Shown: positions 25,954 to 32,700, counted from the stretch's first letter. The stretch: 37,329 nt of DNA from JAZQHR01 sp045540695 (GCA_045540695.1 JAZQHR010000128.1:1-37329), one strand, 5' to 3'. A program made the numbers and translations. Notes: generated from the letters alone by a model not told the origin.

Positions 25954-26193
25954 ATGATGAATAAAATCATAGCTAATCTTCGAAACCTTGACGAGATAGA
26001 TGCCGTGCTTCTTGCTTTGGCAGGGCTTTCAATAGGCGCGCTTGTTGGAGCAGCTAAGGAAAGAATAGTAAAAAAATTCTCGTGGCTGTTTGCTATAATA
26101 GGCGTAGTTAGCAGCGTGTATATCCTTTTAAAGGTGTTTGAAAAAGATACCATCGAGTATGATAAGATAACACCTATCAAATACGAGGGATAA
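25954..26193 (+). CDS. Small two-helix membrane protein
   Basis: 79 residues. Two hydrophobic stretches, about 18-36 (DAVLLALAGLSIGALVGAA) and 44-62 (WLFAIIGVVSSVYILLKVF), are separated by a basic loop KERIVKK. The glycine-rich first helix resembles small YtxH-like membrane proteins, but I do not recognise the family. AAAGGAGGAAAAA precedes two adjacent ATG codons; the first is used here. It starts 12 bp after polC and ends before a strong terminator, so it is the last gene of the ispG-polC unit. Function unknown. Confidence 0.75.
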   Translation: MMNKIIANLRNLDEIDAVLLALAGLSIGALVGAAKERIVKKFSWLFAIIGVVSSVYILLKVFEKDTIEYDKITPIKYEG

Positions 26194-26211
26194 GAAGAAT
26201 ATAAATAATTG

Positions 26212-26262
26212 AAGGATGTGTTTAAAACTGCACCATTTGATGCAGATAACACATCCTTTTTT
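26212..26262 (+). terminator. Terminator of the ispG-polC unit
   Basis: AAGGATGTGTT (26212-26222) pairs with AACACATCCTT (26248-26258), with an inner CTGCA/TGCAG stem, followed by a T-run to 26262. Confidence 0.92.
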
Positions 26263-26283
26263 ATTGAACAATGTAATTTTCGT

Positions 26284-26440
26284 CGGAACGACACATAGGT
26301 CGTTCCCTACATTTATGTTTGTGCATCGTAGGGAATGCAAGCCTCCCTTGCCTAAAGGGAGGGGGACCGCGCCAGTGGTGGAGGGATTCATGCGCCGTTC
26401 CGCAAACTCAACATTCGGTTCGTCGTAAACGCCGAACCCT
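26284..26440 (-). repeat. Composite intergenic repeat, copy 1 (inverted)
   Basis: The hairpin GGAACGAC...GTCGTTCC (26285-26306) is followed by CCTAC and a linker with a GTAGGG end. A CCTCCCTT...AAGGGAGG hairpin (26342-26362), its tail, GCGGAACG-like sequence and a GGTTCG...CGAACC hairpin (26417-26438) follow. Read on the minus strand, 26343-26440 is collinear with 32243-32345. The rest of the 26263-26487 gap shows no gene. Confidence 0.8.
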
Positions 26441-26487
26441 ACATTTATGTTTTTACACAGAAACACACTGTGTCTTATTGTGGTATA

Positions 26488-26739
26488 TTATTCACCATTT
26501 CTTTCTATTATCTCTGTGTATACTTCAACTATCCTGATCCACGTGTCAAAATCCGTCTGCCCCGTAACCTCTATTCCGTAAATCCCCTGAAAATCCTCTA
26601 CCGAACGGCGTGTATTTGCACCATAAACACCATCGGGAAGCACCATTTGTATCTGTCCGTACTCGTTGGAGATTTCTCTAAGAAATCTTTGTAAATTCCT
26701 TATCGGCTGACCTATAAATTCATTTTGCGGTATAACCAT
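26488..26739 (-). CDS. Single-domain peptidoglycan-binding protein
   Basis: 83 residues forming one PG_binding_1-like helical repeat: RNLQRFLREISNEYG, then LPDGVYGANTRRSVEDFQ and GQTDFDTWIRIVEVY. The pattern closely follows the repeats in the protein encoded just upstream. No signal peptide is seen. The ATG is 2 bp past the upstream stop, and its AGGAGG ribosome-binding site is part of the final arginine codons of that gene, so translation is coupled. Last gene of the three-gene operon. Its role may be to target or stabilise the larger protein on peptidoglycan, which is inference. Confidence 0.75.
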   Translation of the reverse strand: MVIPQNEFIGQPIRNLQRFLREISNEYGQIQMVLPDGVYGANTRRSVEDFQGIYGIEVTGQTDFDTWIRIVEVYTEIIERNGE

Positions 26740-26741
26740 AG

Positions 26742-28229
26742 TTACCTCCTTCTAAATTCCATTGAAAGCTGTCTGTCGCTGTCGCCCTCTTTAAGCGTGT
26801 AACCTGGGAACTGAATTTCACGTGTGAGATATGCCTCAAGAGTTGCCGTGTAGGTTCTTCCTATGCTGTTCCAGGTGTATGCATCTACTATTCCTGTTTG
26901 CGGAAGGTTAAACACCGCCTGATAGTTCCTAACCGCTGTTTCGGTTTCGCGGTCATATACACCGTTAATGGAAGGTGCAATGATGTTTGTATACATAAGC
27001 GAAATTTCGGTTAAATAGCTTTGCAGAGTTGTTACCTCTTCGCCCGTACTGCCAAATTCCAAAAGATTTCCCGAAAACGGCTGATATGATACAATAAGGA
27101 AATCCGAATTTCTAAACGCAGTTTCCACTATTCCTTCAAATGCATTGTAAATGCTCTCCCACGTTGCCCTGTCTACCTCGCCCGTTGGCGGAAGGTTAAA
27201 TGTACGCTGAAATTCCGATACGGCATTTCTGGTTGCCGCATCATAAACACTGTTAATCTCAGGAGGTTCTACAGTATCGTAAAACTCCGCTATCACCGAC
27301 AAATAGTACTGAAGCAGCCTTACTGCATCGGGGTTGTCGGCTATAGAGCTTATAGTCTTAGCCGCTAAAATGCTCGAAACCCTTGCTGTAGATGCGGTAT
27401 CAAAATCAATCTGGAAATCATAAAACCTCTGACCCTCTGATTCAAGCTCGGACAGATTAAGTATGCCTACGTACAAAGTAACAATTTTGTTCCATGTTGC
27501 TCTGCCCACCACCCCGTCAGGCGAAAGGTTAAATATCTGCTGAAAAGTACGCACCGCATTTTCGGTGTTCTCGCCAAATATCCCGTCAACAGGATATATT
27601 TTAGGTATTAGTGGATAGTTTTGCGATATTCGGTTTAATGAAACCTGAACCGCTACCACGCTTTGCCCAACCGAGCCGCGTCTTAACGGCTCACCGGGAT
27701 AGGATTCAGGAATGTCGCGGATAGGTGCATTTACCACCAGCTCGATGTTATCACCATAATAATACCTTAATATCTCTATGTAGCTGTATCCTTGTTGCGA
27801 TAAGTTTTCGCTTCCCCATTGCGACAGTCCTTCGCACGTTACAGTAGTGCCGTTGCAGTATTTTGCGGCAAGCGGCTCTACAAAGCCAATCCTTCGTATG
27901 TATGATGTGAATATATCATCCACTATTCTGTCAATATTCTCAAAAATATTTCGTCCGTTTATAAATTTCTGGTCAAATGCGGTTGATGATGTGATGTCAA
28001 AGTTGTAACCTCTGCTTCGGTAAAACTCCAGATAAACTCTGTTTAACGCATAAGATATCTGTGCGTAAATGTTCGCATACAGTGCCGATTCTCCCCAAGT
28101 GGGATAAATTTCGCTTGATGCTACGTTTTTAATGTATTCTGAAAAGGGAAGAGTAACATTTTGTGCATTAGAATCGGGCGAGCCGAGATGCACAGTTATC
28201 GTCTGCGGTATAACGGGTGTTACAGCCAT
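26742..28229 (-). CDS. SpoIID-like protein with three peptidoglycan-binding repeats
   Basis: 495 residues. Residues about 22-170 resemble SpoIID/LytB lytic transglycosylases: LPFSEYIKNVASSEIYPTWG with candidate catalytic Glu40, Cys125 and Cys132 where some SpoIID proteins bind zinc, and the hallmark end GLSQWGSENLSQQGYSYIEI then LRYYYGDNIEL. Three PG_binding_1-like repeats follow at about 185-252, 300-365 and 392-460, each with a (V/I)DG or (I/Y)NGVYD-type turn and a TW motif. After 470 the start of a fourth repeat (FPGYTLKEGDSDRQL) breaks off at the stop. No signal peptide is present, unlike typical SpoIID. Function on spore or wall peptidoglycan is inferred. Confidence 0.75.
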   Translation of the reverse strand: MAVTPVIPQTITVHLGSPDSNAQNVTLPFSEYIKNVASSEIYPTWGESALYANIYAQISYALNRVYLEFYRSRGYNFDITSSTAFDQKFINGRNIFENIDRIVDDIFTSYIRRIGFVEPLAAKYCNGTTVTCEGLSQWGSENLSQQGYSYIEILRYYYGDNIELVVNAPIRDIPESYPGEPLRRGSVGQSVVAVQVSLNRISQNYPLIPKIYPVDGIFGENTENAVRTFQQIFNLSPDGVVGRATWNKIVTLYVGILNLSELESEGQRFYDFQIDFDTASTARVSSILAAKTISSIADNPDAVRLLQYYLSVIAEFYDTVEPPEINSVYDAATRNAVSEFQRTFNLPPTGEVDRATWESIYNAFEGIVETAFRNSDFLIVSYQPFSGNLLEFGSTGEEVTTLQSYLTEISLMYTNIIAPSINGVYDRETETAVRNYQAVFNLPQTGIVDAYTWNSIGRTYTATLEAYLTREIQFPGYTLKEGDSDRQLSMEFRRR

Positions 28230-28239
28230 AATTACCTCC

Positions 28240-28620
28240 TTATAATGTCTGTGGAATTACAGTAAATGTCTGCGGTTGATTGTTTGATTCATCATATTCA
28301 GGCAGCGGTATCAAAAACACATTTTGTATGCTTACCTCTCCTGAAAACACCTGAACCTCTTCAAATATCATCGTTTGGTACCTTGGTGCCGTCACCTTTA
28401 TATTTATGACGGAAAATACTTTTGTTCCGTTTTCCTGCGGACTTTGCGACAGGTTTTTGTCGGGAGTTTCTATCTCCACAAGTGCTGTCTGTCCGTTTAG
28501 ATTGGTGGTACGCTCGGCTATTACATCGCCGTTTGTTTCGTAAAATGTGACCGACGCATTTTTTACGGGAAGTGCCTGTGTCGCGGCAAATGCGTGTACT
28601 TTTATGTAACCTGAACTCAT
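28240..28620 (-). CDS. Small beta-sandwich protein, carboxypeptidase-regulatory-like
   Basis: 126 residues, predicted all-beta. The stretch GYIKVHAFAATQALPVKNAS, then VTFYETNGDVIAERTTNLNG and a later VTAPRYQTMIFEEVQV, fits the prealbumin-like carboxypeptidase regulatory fold used as an adhesive or structural module. No signal peptide and no catalytic motif are visible. First gene of the operon; its TAA is followed by GGAGGTAATT and the ATG of the SpoIID-like gene. I know of no defined function for it. A longer frame on the same strand is a shadow. Confidence 0.65.
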   Translation of the reverse strand: MSSGYIKVHAFAATQALPVKNASVTFYETNGDVIAERTTNLNGQTALVEIETPDKNLSQSPQENGTKVFSVINIKVTAPRYQTMIFEEVQVFSGEVSIQNVFLIPLPEYDESNNQPQTFTVIPQTL

Positions 28621-28698
28621 ATAAAACCCCTTTCATACTATGTCTACAAAATTATATTCACGTATCCTTTCTAAAATGAACTTTTTTATAAAACTTAT

Positions 28699-28706
28699 CA
28701 TATAAT
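28699..28706 (+). promoter_or_regulatory. Candidate -10 element for the amidase gene
   Basis: CATATAAT lies 34 bp before the amidase start in the 28621-28739 divergent gap. It can be read as a sigma-A TATAAT with a poor -35 (TGAACT, 18-bp spacer) or as a SigE-like -10 (consensus CATACAAT). The sequence does not decide between them. Confidence 0.35.
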
Positions 28707-28739
28707 GTTATAAGGATTAAACGAAAGGAGAAGAAAACT

Positions 28740-29480
28740 ATGCCATCAATATATTTAAGTCCGTCAACGCAGGAGAATAACCTGTTTGTAAATGGCGGCA
28801 CTGAAGAGTATTATATGAATTTAATTGCCGATGCTATGATACCCTATCTTGAAGCAAGCGGTATTCAGTACACGCGAAACACACCAAGTATGACGGCGGC
28901 ATCATCTATTCGTGCGTCAAATGCAGGTAATTATGACCTTCACCTGGCTATTCATTCAAACGCCGCACCCGAAGGTCAGTACGGCTCAAAACGCGGCTCG
29001 GACGTGTACTATTACCCAAGAAGCCGTCAGGGATTTCGCGCGGCAACTATATTTGCAAATAATTTAAAGGAAATTTATCCTCTGCCAAATCTTGTCCGCA
29101 CTGTGCCTACAACCACCATTGGCGAGGTAACCAGAACACGTGCACCGAGTGTGTTTTTGGAGCTTGCATATCACGACAATATAAACGATGCAAACTGGAT
29201 TAAAAATAATATAAACAACATCGCCGCAAACCTCGTTGTGTCGCTGACTGATTATTTCGGTATCCCGTTTGTGTCACCGCAAACTGTAAGACAGGGCAGA
29301 GTGAACATTTCGTCGGGCAACCTTAACCTTCGTGCGTTTCCAAACGTGAACGCACCTATAAAGGCGCGTATGCCAAACGGTGCTCAAGTGACAGTATATT
29401 CACGCACGGGCGACTGGTACGTGGTCGGATATAATTATAGTGTGGGTTACGCACTCGCAAGATATATAACCATTGTGTGA
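28740..29480 (+). CDS. Atypical N-acetylmuramoyl-L-alanine amidase with SH3 domain
   Basis: 246 residues. Residues 1-176 follow the Amidase_3 pattern, with Glu in GGTEEYYMNLIADAM (22/23), His72 in LAIHSNAAPEG and catalytic Glu141 in SVFLELAYHDN. The first zinc ligand, normally His in a DPGHGG motif, is missing; the aligned segment is IYLSPSTQENN. Residues 183-246 form a bacterial SH3 domain (RVNISSGNLNLRAFPNVNAP), a wall-binding module. There is no signal peptide. The gene diverges from the SpoIID-like operon, sharing a 119-bp promoter region. AAAGGAG precedes the ATG. Probably cuts the amide bond between muramic acid and the peptide, if active. Confidence 0.82.
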   Translation: MPSIYLSPSTQENNLFVNGGTEEYYMNLIADAMIPYLEASGIQYTRNTPSMTAASSIRASNAGNYDLHLAIHSNAAPEGQYGSKRGSDVYYYPRSRQGFRAATIFANNLKEIYPLPNLVRTVPTTTIGEVTRTRAPSVFLELAYHDNINDANWIKNNINNIAANLVVSLTDYFGIPFVSPQTVRQGRVNISSGNLNLRAFPNVNAPIKARMPNGAQVTVYSRTGDWYVVGYNYSVGYALARYITIV

Positions 29481-29577
29481 AAATGCTACTACCACTAATG
29501 CGGTTCATATCTTTACACAAGGAGCTTTTCGGCAAGAACAAGTCCCTGTTCACAAACAAATTAAATGTCAGCCCTAC

Positions 29578-29702
29578 CGTAGGGAATGCATTTATTCCTT
29601 CCGCACTGGTTAGGGTATAATTGAGGAAGGAATAAATCCCTTCTCTATTATTTGTAAATATCTGTTGTGTCGAAGGAACGGCATGTGAGCCGTTCCTTTT
29701 TT
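29578..29702. repeat. Decayed hairpin repeats after the amidase gene
   Basis: GTAGGGAATGCATTTATTCC (29579-29598) and a later AGGAAGGAATAAATCCCTTC are decayed units. GGAACGGC...GCCGTTCC (29675-29696) is intact and followed by TTTTTT, which makes it terminator-like for the plus strand. The preceding 29481-29577 shows no gene. Confidence 0.7.
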
Positions 29703-29765
29703 GCGCTTGATAGTTCCGCTTTTTTGTGATAATATATTTGTAGGGTTCAGCGTTTACGATGAACT

Positions 29766-29971
29766 AAAAATTTTATAATGCCTTTCCTGTGTAAGGAAAT
29801 GTAGCACGCGAATCATAACTATTATTATACCTTCCCCTTGAGGGGAGGATGACCGTGAAGCATAACTATTATTATGCCTTCCCTTCAAGGGGAAGGAGGA
29901 CCGCGAAGCAAAAATTATAAAGCCCTCCTTGTGTAAAGGAGGGTGGCACGCGAAGCGTGACGGGAGGATTG
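29766..29971 (+). repeat. Four tandem 47-48-bp hairpin repeats
   Basis: Units at 29766-29813, 29814-29860, 29861-29908 and 29909-29955 share the order AT-rich lead (like CATAACTATTATTATGC), a hairpin of changing sequence (CCTTTCC...GGAAA, CTTCCCC...GGGGAGG, CTTCCCTT...AAGGGGAAGG, CCCTCC...GGAGGG) and a tail such as ACCGCGAAG or CACGCGAAG. The last unit adds CGTGACGGGAGGATTG. A further CTCCCTTTGCACAAGGGAG hairpin is at 30012-30030, just before the yigZ ribosome-binding site. Confidence 0.8.
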
Positions 29972-30051
29972 CTTTTTTGTATGACAATCCCTCAGTCATC
30001 TTCAATGACAACTCCCTTTGCACAAGGGAGCCTTAAAAGGAGGCGATATAT

Positions 30052-30672
30052 GTGGAAAACGAATATATGTCGGTAAAATCTATTGCAACAGCTGAAATCA
30101 CCGAGAAGAAATCAAAATTTATTTCAAACATTATGCGTGTAGAAACAGTTGAGGCTGCCAATGATTTTATTGCAATGATAAAAAAGAGACACTACGATGC
30201 AAGACATAACGTGTACGCATATATACTTGCCGACGGTACAAAGAAATATTCTGATGACGGCGAGCCTTCAAAAACCGGCGGATTTCCTGTGCTGGAGCTG
30301 CTTGAAAAGGAAGGCTATACCGACGTTGTATGTGTGGTAACGAGATATTTTGGCGGTATACTTTTAGGTACAGGCGGTTTAATCCGTGCATATACCCTAT
30401 CTGCCAAAGAAGGTCTTGAAAAAGCAGGCAAGCTATATAAAAAGTATTGTGACACGCTAAAGATTACGGCGGATTATACATTTTTAAGTAAAATAGAACA
30501 CATAATAAAGTCGGAGGGCGTTACAATCCGTGACACCGAGTACACCGATAAGGTAACCGTTACCGCAGTTTCCGAGGTGGAAAAGACCGAGAATCTGATA
30601 GAAACTTTAACAACCGAAATGGGTGTTGGTTTAACTATAGAAAATCTGGGTAAAAATTATGTAGAAATATAA
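30052..30672 (+). CDS. YigZ/IMPACT family protein
   Basis: 206 residues. The N-terminal UPF0029/IMPACT domain includes KKSKFISNIMRVETVEAA, HYDARHNVYAYIL, SDDGEPSKTGGFPVLELL and TRYFGGILLGTGGLIRAY. The C-terminal 70 residues fit the DUF1949-type ferredoxin-like domain. The family is widespread and linked to translation or stress regulation, but the bacterial function is not established. GTG start with AGGAGG 9 bp upstream. An out-of-frame ATG overlaps it. Flanked on both sides by repeat hairpins; the downstream hairpin begins 2 bp after the stop. Confidence 0.9.
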   Translation: MENEYMSVKSIATAEITEKKSKFISNIMRVETVEAANDFIAMIKKRHYDARHNVYAYILADGTKKYSDDGEPSKTGGFPVLELLEKEGYTDVVCVVTRYFGGILLGTGGLIRAYTLSAKEGLEKAGKLYKKYCDTLKITADYTFLSKIEHIIKSEGVTIRDTEYTDKVTVTAVSEVEKTENLIETLTTEMGVGLTIENLGKNYVEI

Positions 30673-30673
30673 C

Positions 30674-30739
30674 GGAACGACACATAGGTCGTTCCCTACA
30701 ACGCACAATATAAATGTAGGGAACGGATTTATCCGTTCC
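30674..30739. repeat. Convergent pair of hairpin repeats between yigZ and trxA
   Basis: GGAACGAC...GTCGTTCC (30674-30695), then CCTACA, a short GCACAATATAA linker, TGTAGGG and GGAACGGA...TCCGTTCC (30720-30739). The two units face each other, with CCTAC and GTAGG forming an outer inverted repeat. They fill nearly all of the 30673-30760 gap. Confidence 0.9.
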
Positions 30740-30760
30740 GCATACAAAGGAGGAATTGAT

Positions 30761-31084
30761 ATGTCAAATGTAATTCATTTAAACAGCGAAAATTTTAAAG
30801 AGATAGTATTAAATAATGATAAACCGGTGCTGGTTGATTTCTTTGCAACCTGGTGTGGCCCGTGCAAGATGATGGGTCCTATAGTTGATGCACTTGCCGA
30901 CGAAATGGCTGATAAAGCAGTGGTGTGCAAGATTGACGTTGATGAAGCACAGGATATCGCTATGGAGTATAGAGTGGCATCTATTCCAACATTTATACTA
31001 TTTAAAAATGGTAACGCTGTAGAAACTATAGTTGGTGGCAGACCAAAAGACGCTCTTGTTGATTTGATAGAAGAGAATATGTAA
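30761..31084 (+). CDS. trxA: Thioredoxin
   Basis: 107 residues, the classic thioredoxin length. The redox site WCGPCK has Cys32 and Cys35, preceded by VLVDFFATWC; the cis-proline motif SIPTF (Pro76) and C-terminal GGRPKDALVDLIEENM complete the fold. It reduces cytoplasmic disulfides, with electrons from thioredoxin reductase (not in the window). AAAGGAGGAATTGAT precedes the ATG. It sits alone between repeat blocks. A GCTTCCCC...GGGGAAGC hairpin begins 10 bp after its stop. Confidence 0.97.
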   Translation: MSNVIHLNSENFKEIVLNNDKPVLVDFFATWCGPCKMMGPIVDALADEMADKAVVCKIDVDEAQDIAMEYRVASIPTFILFKNGNAVETIVGGRPKDALVDLIEENM

Positions 31085-31092
31085 GATATGTA

Positions 31093-31540
31093 ACGGCTTC
31101 CCCTTGAGGGGAAGCTGTCAGCATTGCTGACTTATGAGGTGGAGATTGCGGAACGACGTATGAATCCCTCCACCGCTAACGCGGTCCCACTCCCTTTAGG
31201 CAAGGGAGGCTTGAAAAATAAGTACAAGCGGTCCCTTTGCCAGGTCACAATTATAAATTGCTCCCCGCTTTGGCTAAAAATATGCCGTGGCATATTATTT
31301 TAATGCGTTGCTCCCTTTGCATAAGGGAGCCTTTTTATGTAGGGAACGCCATGTGTGGCGTTCTTTTTTTGGAACGTCGACAAGCGCCATTCCCTGCACA
31401 ATAAAATTAATGTCAGCTACATCGATTGGAACGGATAAATTCGTTCCTTTTTTTGCGGACCGTCGAGGCCGCCGGTCCCTACACGACAAAATTAAACAAG
31501 ACAAAAATGTAGTGACAGGCCTTCGGACTGTCCGTTTTTT
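31093..31540. repeat. Long array of intergenic repeats, including composite copy 2
   Basis: The gap contains GCTTCCCC...GGGGAAGC (31096-31115); the composite block 31148-31295, nearly identical to 32279-32432; CTCCCTT...AAGGGAG (31311-31329) with CCTTTTT; GGAACGCC...GGCGTTC (31343-31363) with seven T; GGAACG...CATTCC (31371-31393); GGAACG...CGTTCC (31428-31447) with seven T; GGACCG...CGGTCC (31457-31478); and GACAG...CTGTC (31514-31531) with a T-run. The latter hairpin also lies just past the stop of the minus-strand small gene. All frames inside the array are artefacts. Confidence 0.8.
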
Positions 31541-31715
31541 ACGCACGCATAGTGTCAAGCATATTGTCTATTGCACATCCTACTGTACGAAAAAATCTGT
31601 TTTTTTGATTTGACATTCGTCTGTGTTGTTTGTCGCTTATTGGGTCAATCATCATACCCATTGCAGCACCAATGATAGTGCCTGCGATTAGTCCTGTAGT
31701 AAGTCCTTTAATCAT
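31539..31715 (-). CDS. 58-residue glycine-rich small protein (YtxH-like)
   Basis: I translated this from the minus strand. It starts MIKGLTTGLIAGTIIGAAMG, continues MMIDPISDKQHRRMSNQKN and ends in CAIDNMLDTMRA. The first 23 residues form a glycine-zipper-like hydrophobic helix, followed by a basic amphipathic tail, a plan shared with YtxH-like small membrane proteins. AAAAGGAGAAATCATT before the ATG is an excellent ribosome-binding site, and the composition is unlike the repeats around it. It is surrounded on both sides by hairpin repeats. Function unknown; probably membrane-associated. Confidence 0.75.
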   Translation of the reverse strand: MIKGLTTGLIAGTIIGAAMGMMIDPISDKQHRRMSNQKNRFFRTVGCAIDNMLDTMRA

Positions 31716-31753
31716 AATGATTTCTCCTTTTTTGGATTATTTAAAATATTTGC

Positions 31754-31830
31754 GGAACGCCACACAGGGCGTTCCCTACAATGCACAATATAACCCGTAG
31801 GGAACGGCCTATGTGCCGTTCCGTTTTTTT
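31754..31830. repeat. Convergent pair of hairpin repeats
   Basis: GGAACGCC...GGCGTTCC (31754-31775), CCTACA, linker ATGCACAATATAA, GTAGG and GGAACGGC...GCCGTTCC (31801-31822) with a following GTTTTTTT. Same layout as 30674-30739 with different stem bases. The rest of 31831-31994 is AT-rich leader for ylmC. Confidence 0.9.
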
Positions 31831-31994
31831 TATCTTTCAATATTATTATTTTCGTTTTTTAATTCAAAAATTCAATATTCATATATTTTCAAAAATTTTC
31901 ATAATTTTAATAGAGGTGATGTGATAAGTGTCTGATGTATCGCAATGGCGAAGTGTGATGTATAGGGTTATTAGGCGTGTATGGAGGTGACAAT

Positions 31995-32234
31995 ATGTTT
32001 CGTGCTGGCGATTTCAAATGCAAAGAGGTAGTAAACTTATGCGATGGAGAAAAGCTAGGGTTTGTTTACGATTTGGAAATAGATGAGGATACAGGGAAAA
32101 TATCATCAATAATTGTTCCCGGCAGAAGCAAGGTAAAGATGTTTGGCTCGGTAAAGGGTATAGTGATACCGTGGGAATATATAAAGAAGCTTGGCGAGGA
32201 TATAATAATAGTAGATGTAGAAAAGTATTGGTAA
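31995..32234 (+). CDS. YlmC/YmxH-family PRC-barrel protein
   Basis: 79 residues beginning MFRAGDFKCKEVVNLCDGEK. The pattern LGFVYDLEIDEDTGKISSII followed by KGIVIPWEYIKKLGEDIIIV fits the PRC-barrel YlmC/YmxH family, linked to sporulation in Bacillota but without a defined biochemical role. The ATG at 31995 is preferred over a GTG at 31977 because GGAGGTGA lies 6 bp before it. Cytoplasmic. Confidence 0.88.
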   Translation: MFRAGDFKCKEVVNLCDGEKLGFVYDLEIDEDTGKISSIIVPGRSKVKMFGSVKGIVIPWEYIKKLGEDIIIVDVEKYW

Positions 32235-32242
32235 TATGATGT

Positions 32243-32436
32243 AGGGTTCGTCGTAAACGCCGAACCGAGTGTTGAGTTTGCGGAACGACGTATGAATCCC
32301 TCCACCGCTAACGCGGTCCCCCTCCCTTTAGGCAAGGGAGGCTTGAAAAACAAGTACAAGCGGTCCCTTTGCCAGGTCGCAATTATAAATTGCTCCACGC
32401 TTTGGCTAAAAATATGCCACCGGCATATTTTATTAA
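32243..32436 (+). repeat. Composite intergenic repeat, copy 3
   Basis: GGTTCG...CGAACC hairpin (32245-32266), GTGTTGAGTTTGCGGAACG, then TGAATCCCTCCACCGC and the hairpin CCTCCCTTTAGGCAAGGGAGG (32321-32341), GCTTGAAAAA, CAAGTACAAGCGGTCCC and a tail to a GCCACCGGC-type palindrome. From 32279 on it matches 31148-31295 almost base for base; from 32243 to 32345 it matches the complement of 26343-26440. Confidence 0.85.
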
Positions 32437-32449
32437 CGCGTCGTGCCCC

Positions 32450-32700
32450 TCGTGGGGAAGGCTTTTTTTACGGAATGTCGACAAGCACCATTCCCTACAC
32501 AATAAAAGTAATGTCAGCCACATCGTAGGGAACATAATTTTACGTTCTGCGGAATGCATAAATGCATTCCCTACAATGCACAAATATAATCGTAGGGAAC
32601 GACCTATGTGTCGTTCCGAAAAAAGAGAGGCTCTGCCCTGGGCAGGAAAACAAAAATTGATGTAGTTCGGTTCGGCAACCTTCCCTACGATGCACAAACA
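32450..32700. repeat. Further hairpin repeats before the S-layer gene
   Basis: GGAATG...CATTCC (32472-32494) followed by CCTAC; a degenerate GGAAC...GTTC (32529-32546); a convergent pair GGAATGCA...TGCATTCC (32551-32570) and GGAACGAC...GTCGTTCC (32596-32617) joined by the CCTACAATGCACAAATATAA type linker; and a fragment of the GC-rich repeat, GAGGCTCTGCCCTGG (32627-32641). Confidence 0.8.

Noticed and set aside
29754..30023. 89-codon minus-strand frame in the tandem repeat array
   Set aside because: Its translation only mirrors the repeated hairpin units (repeated HNNSYASRSS-like text) and it has no ribosome-binding site.
29766..30030. Possible CRISPR array
   Set aside because: Repeats are directly adjacent with no unique spacers, the hairpin portion varies, and no cas gene is present.
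31287..31613. Frames of 108 and 87 codons in the trxA-ylmC gap
   Set aside because: They run through several independent hairpin repeats and conflict with the better supported 58-residue gene at 31539-31715.
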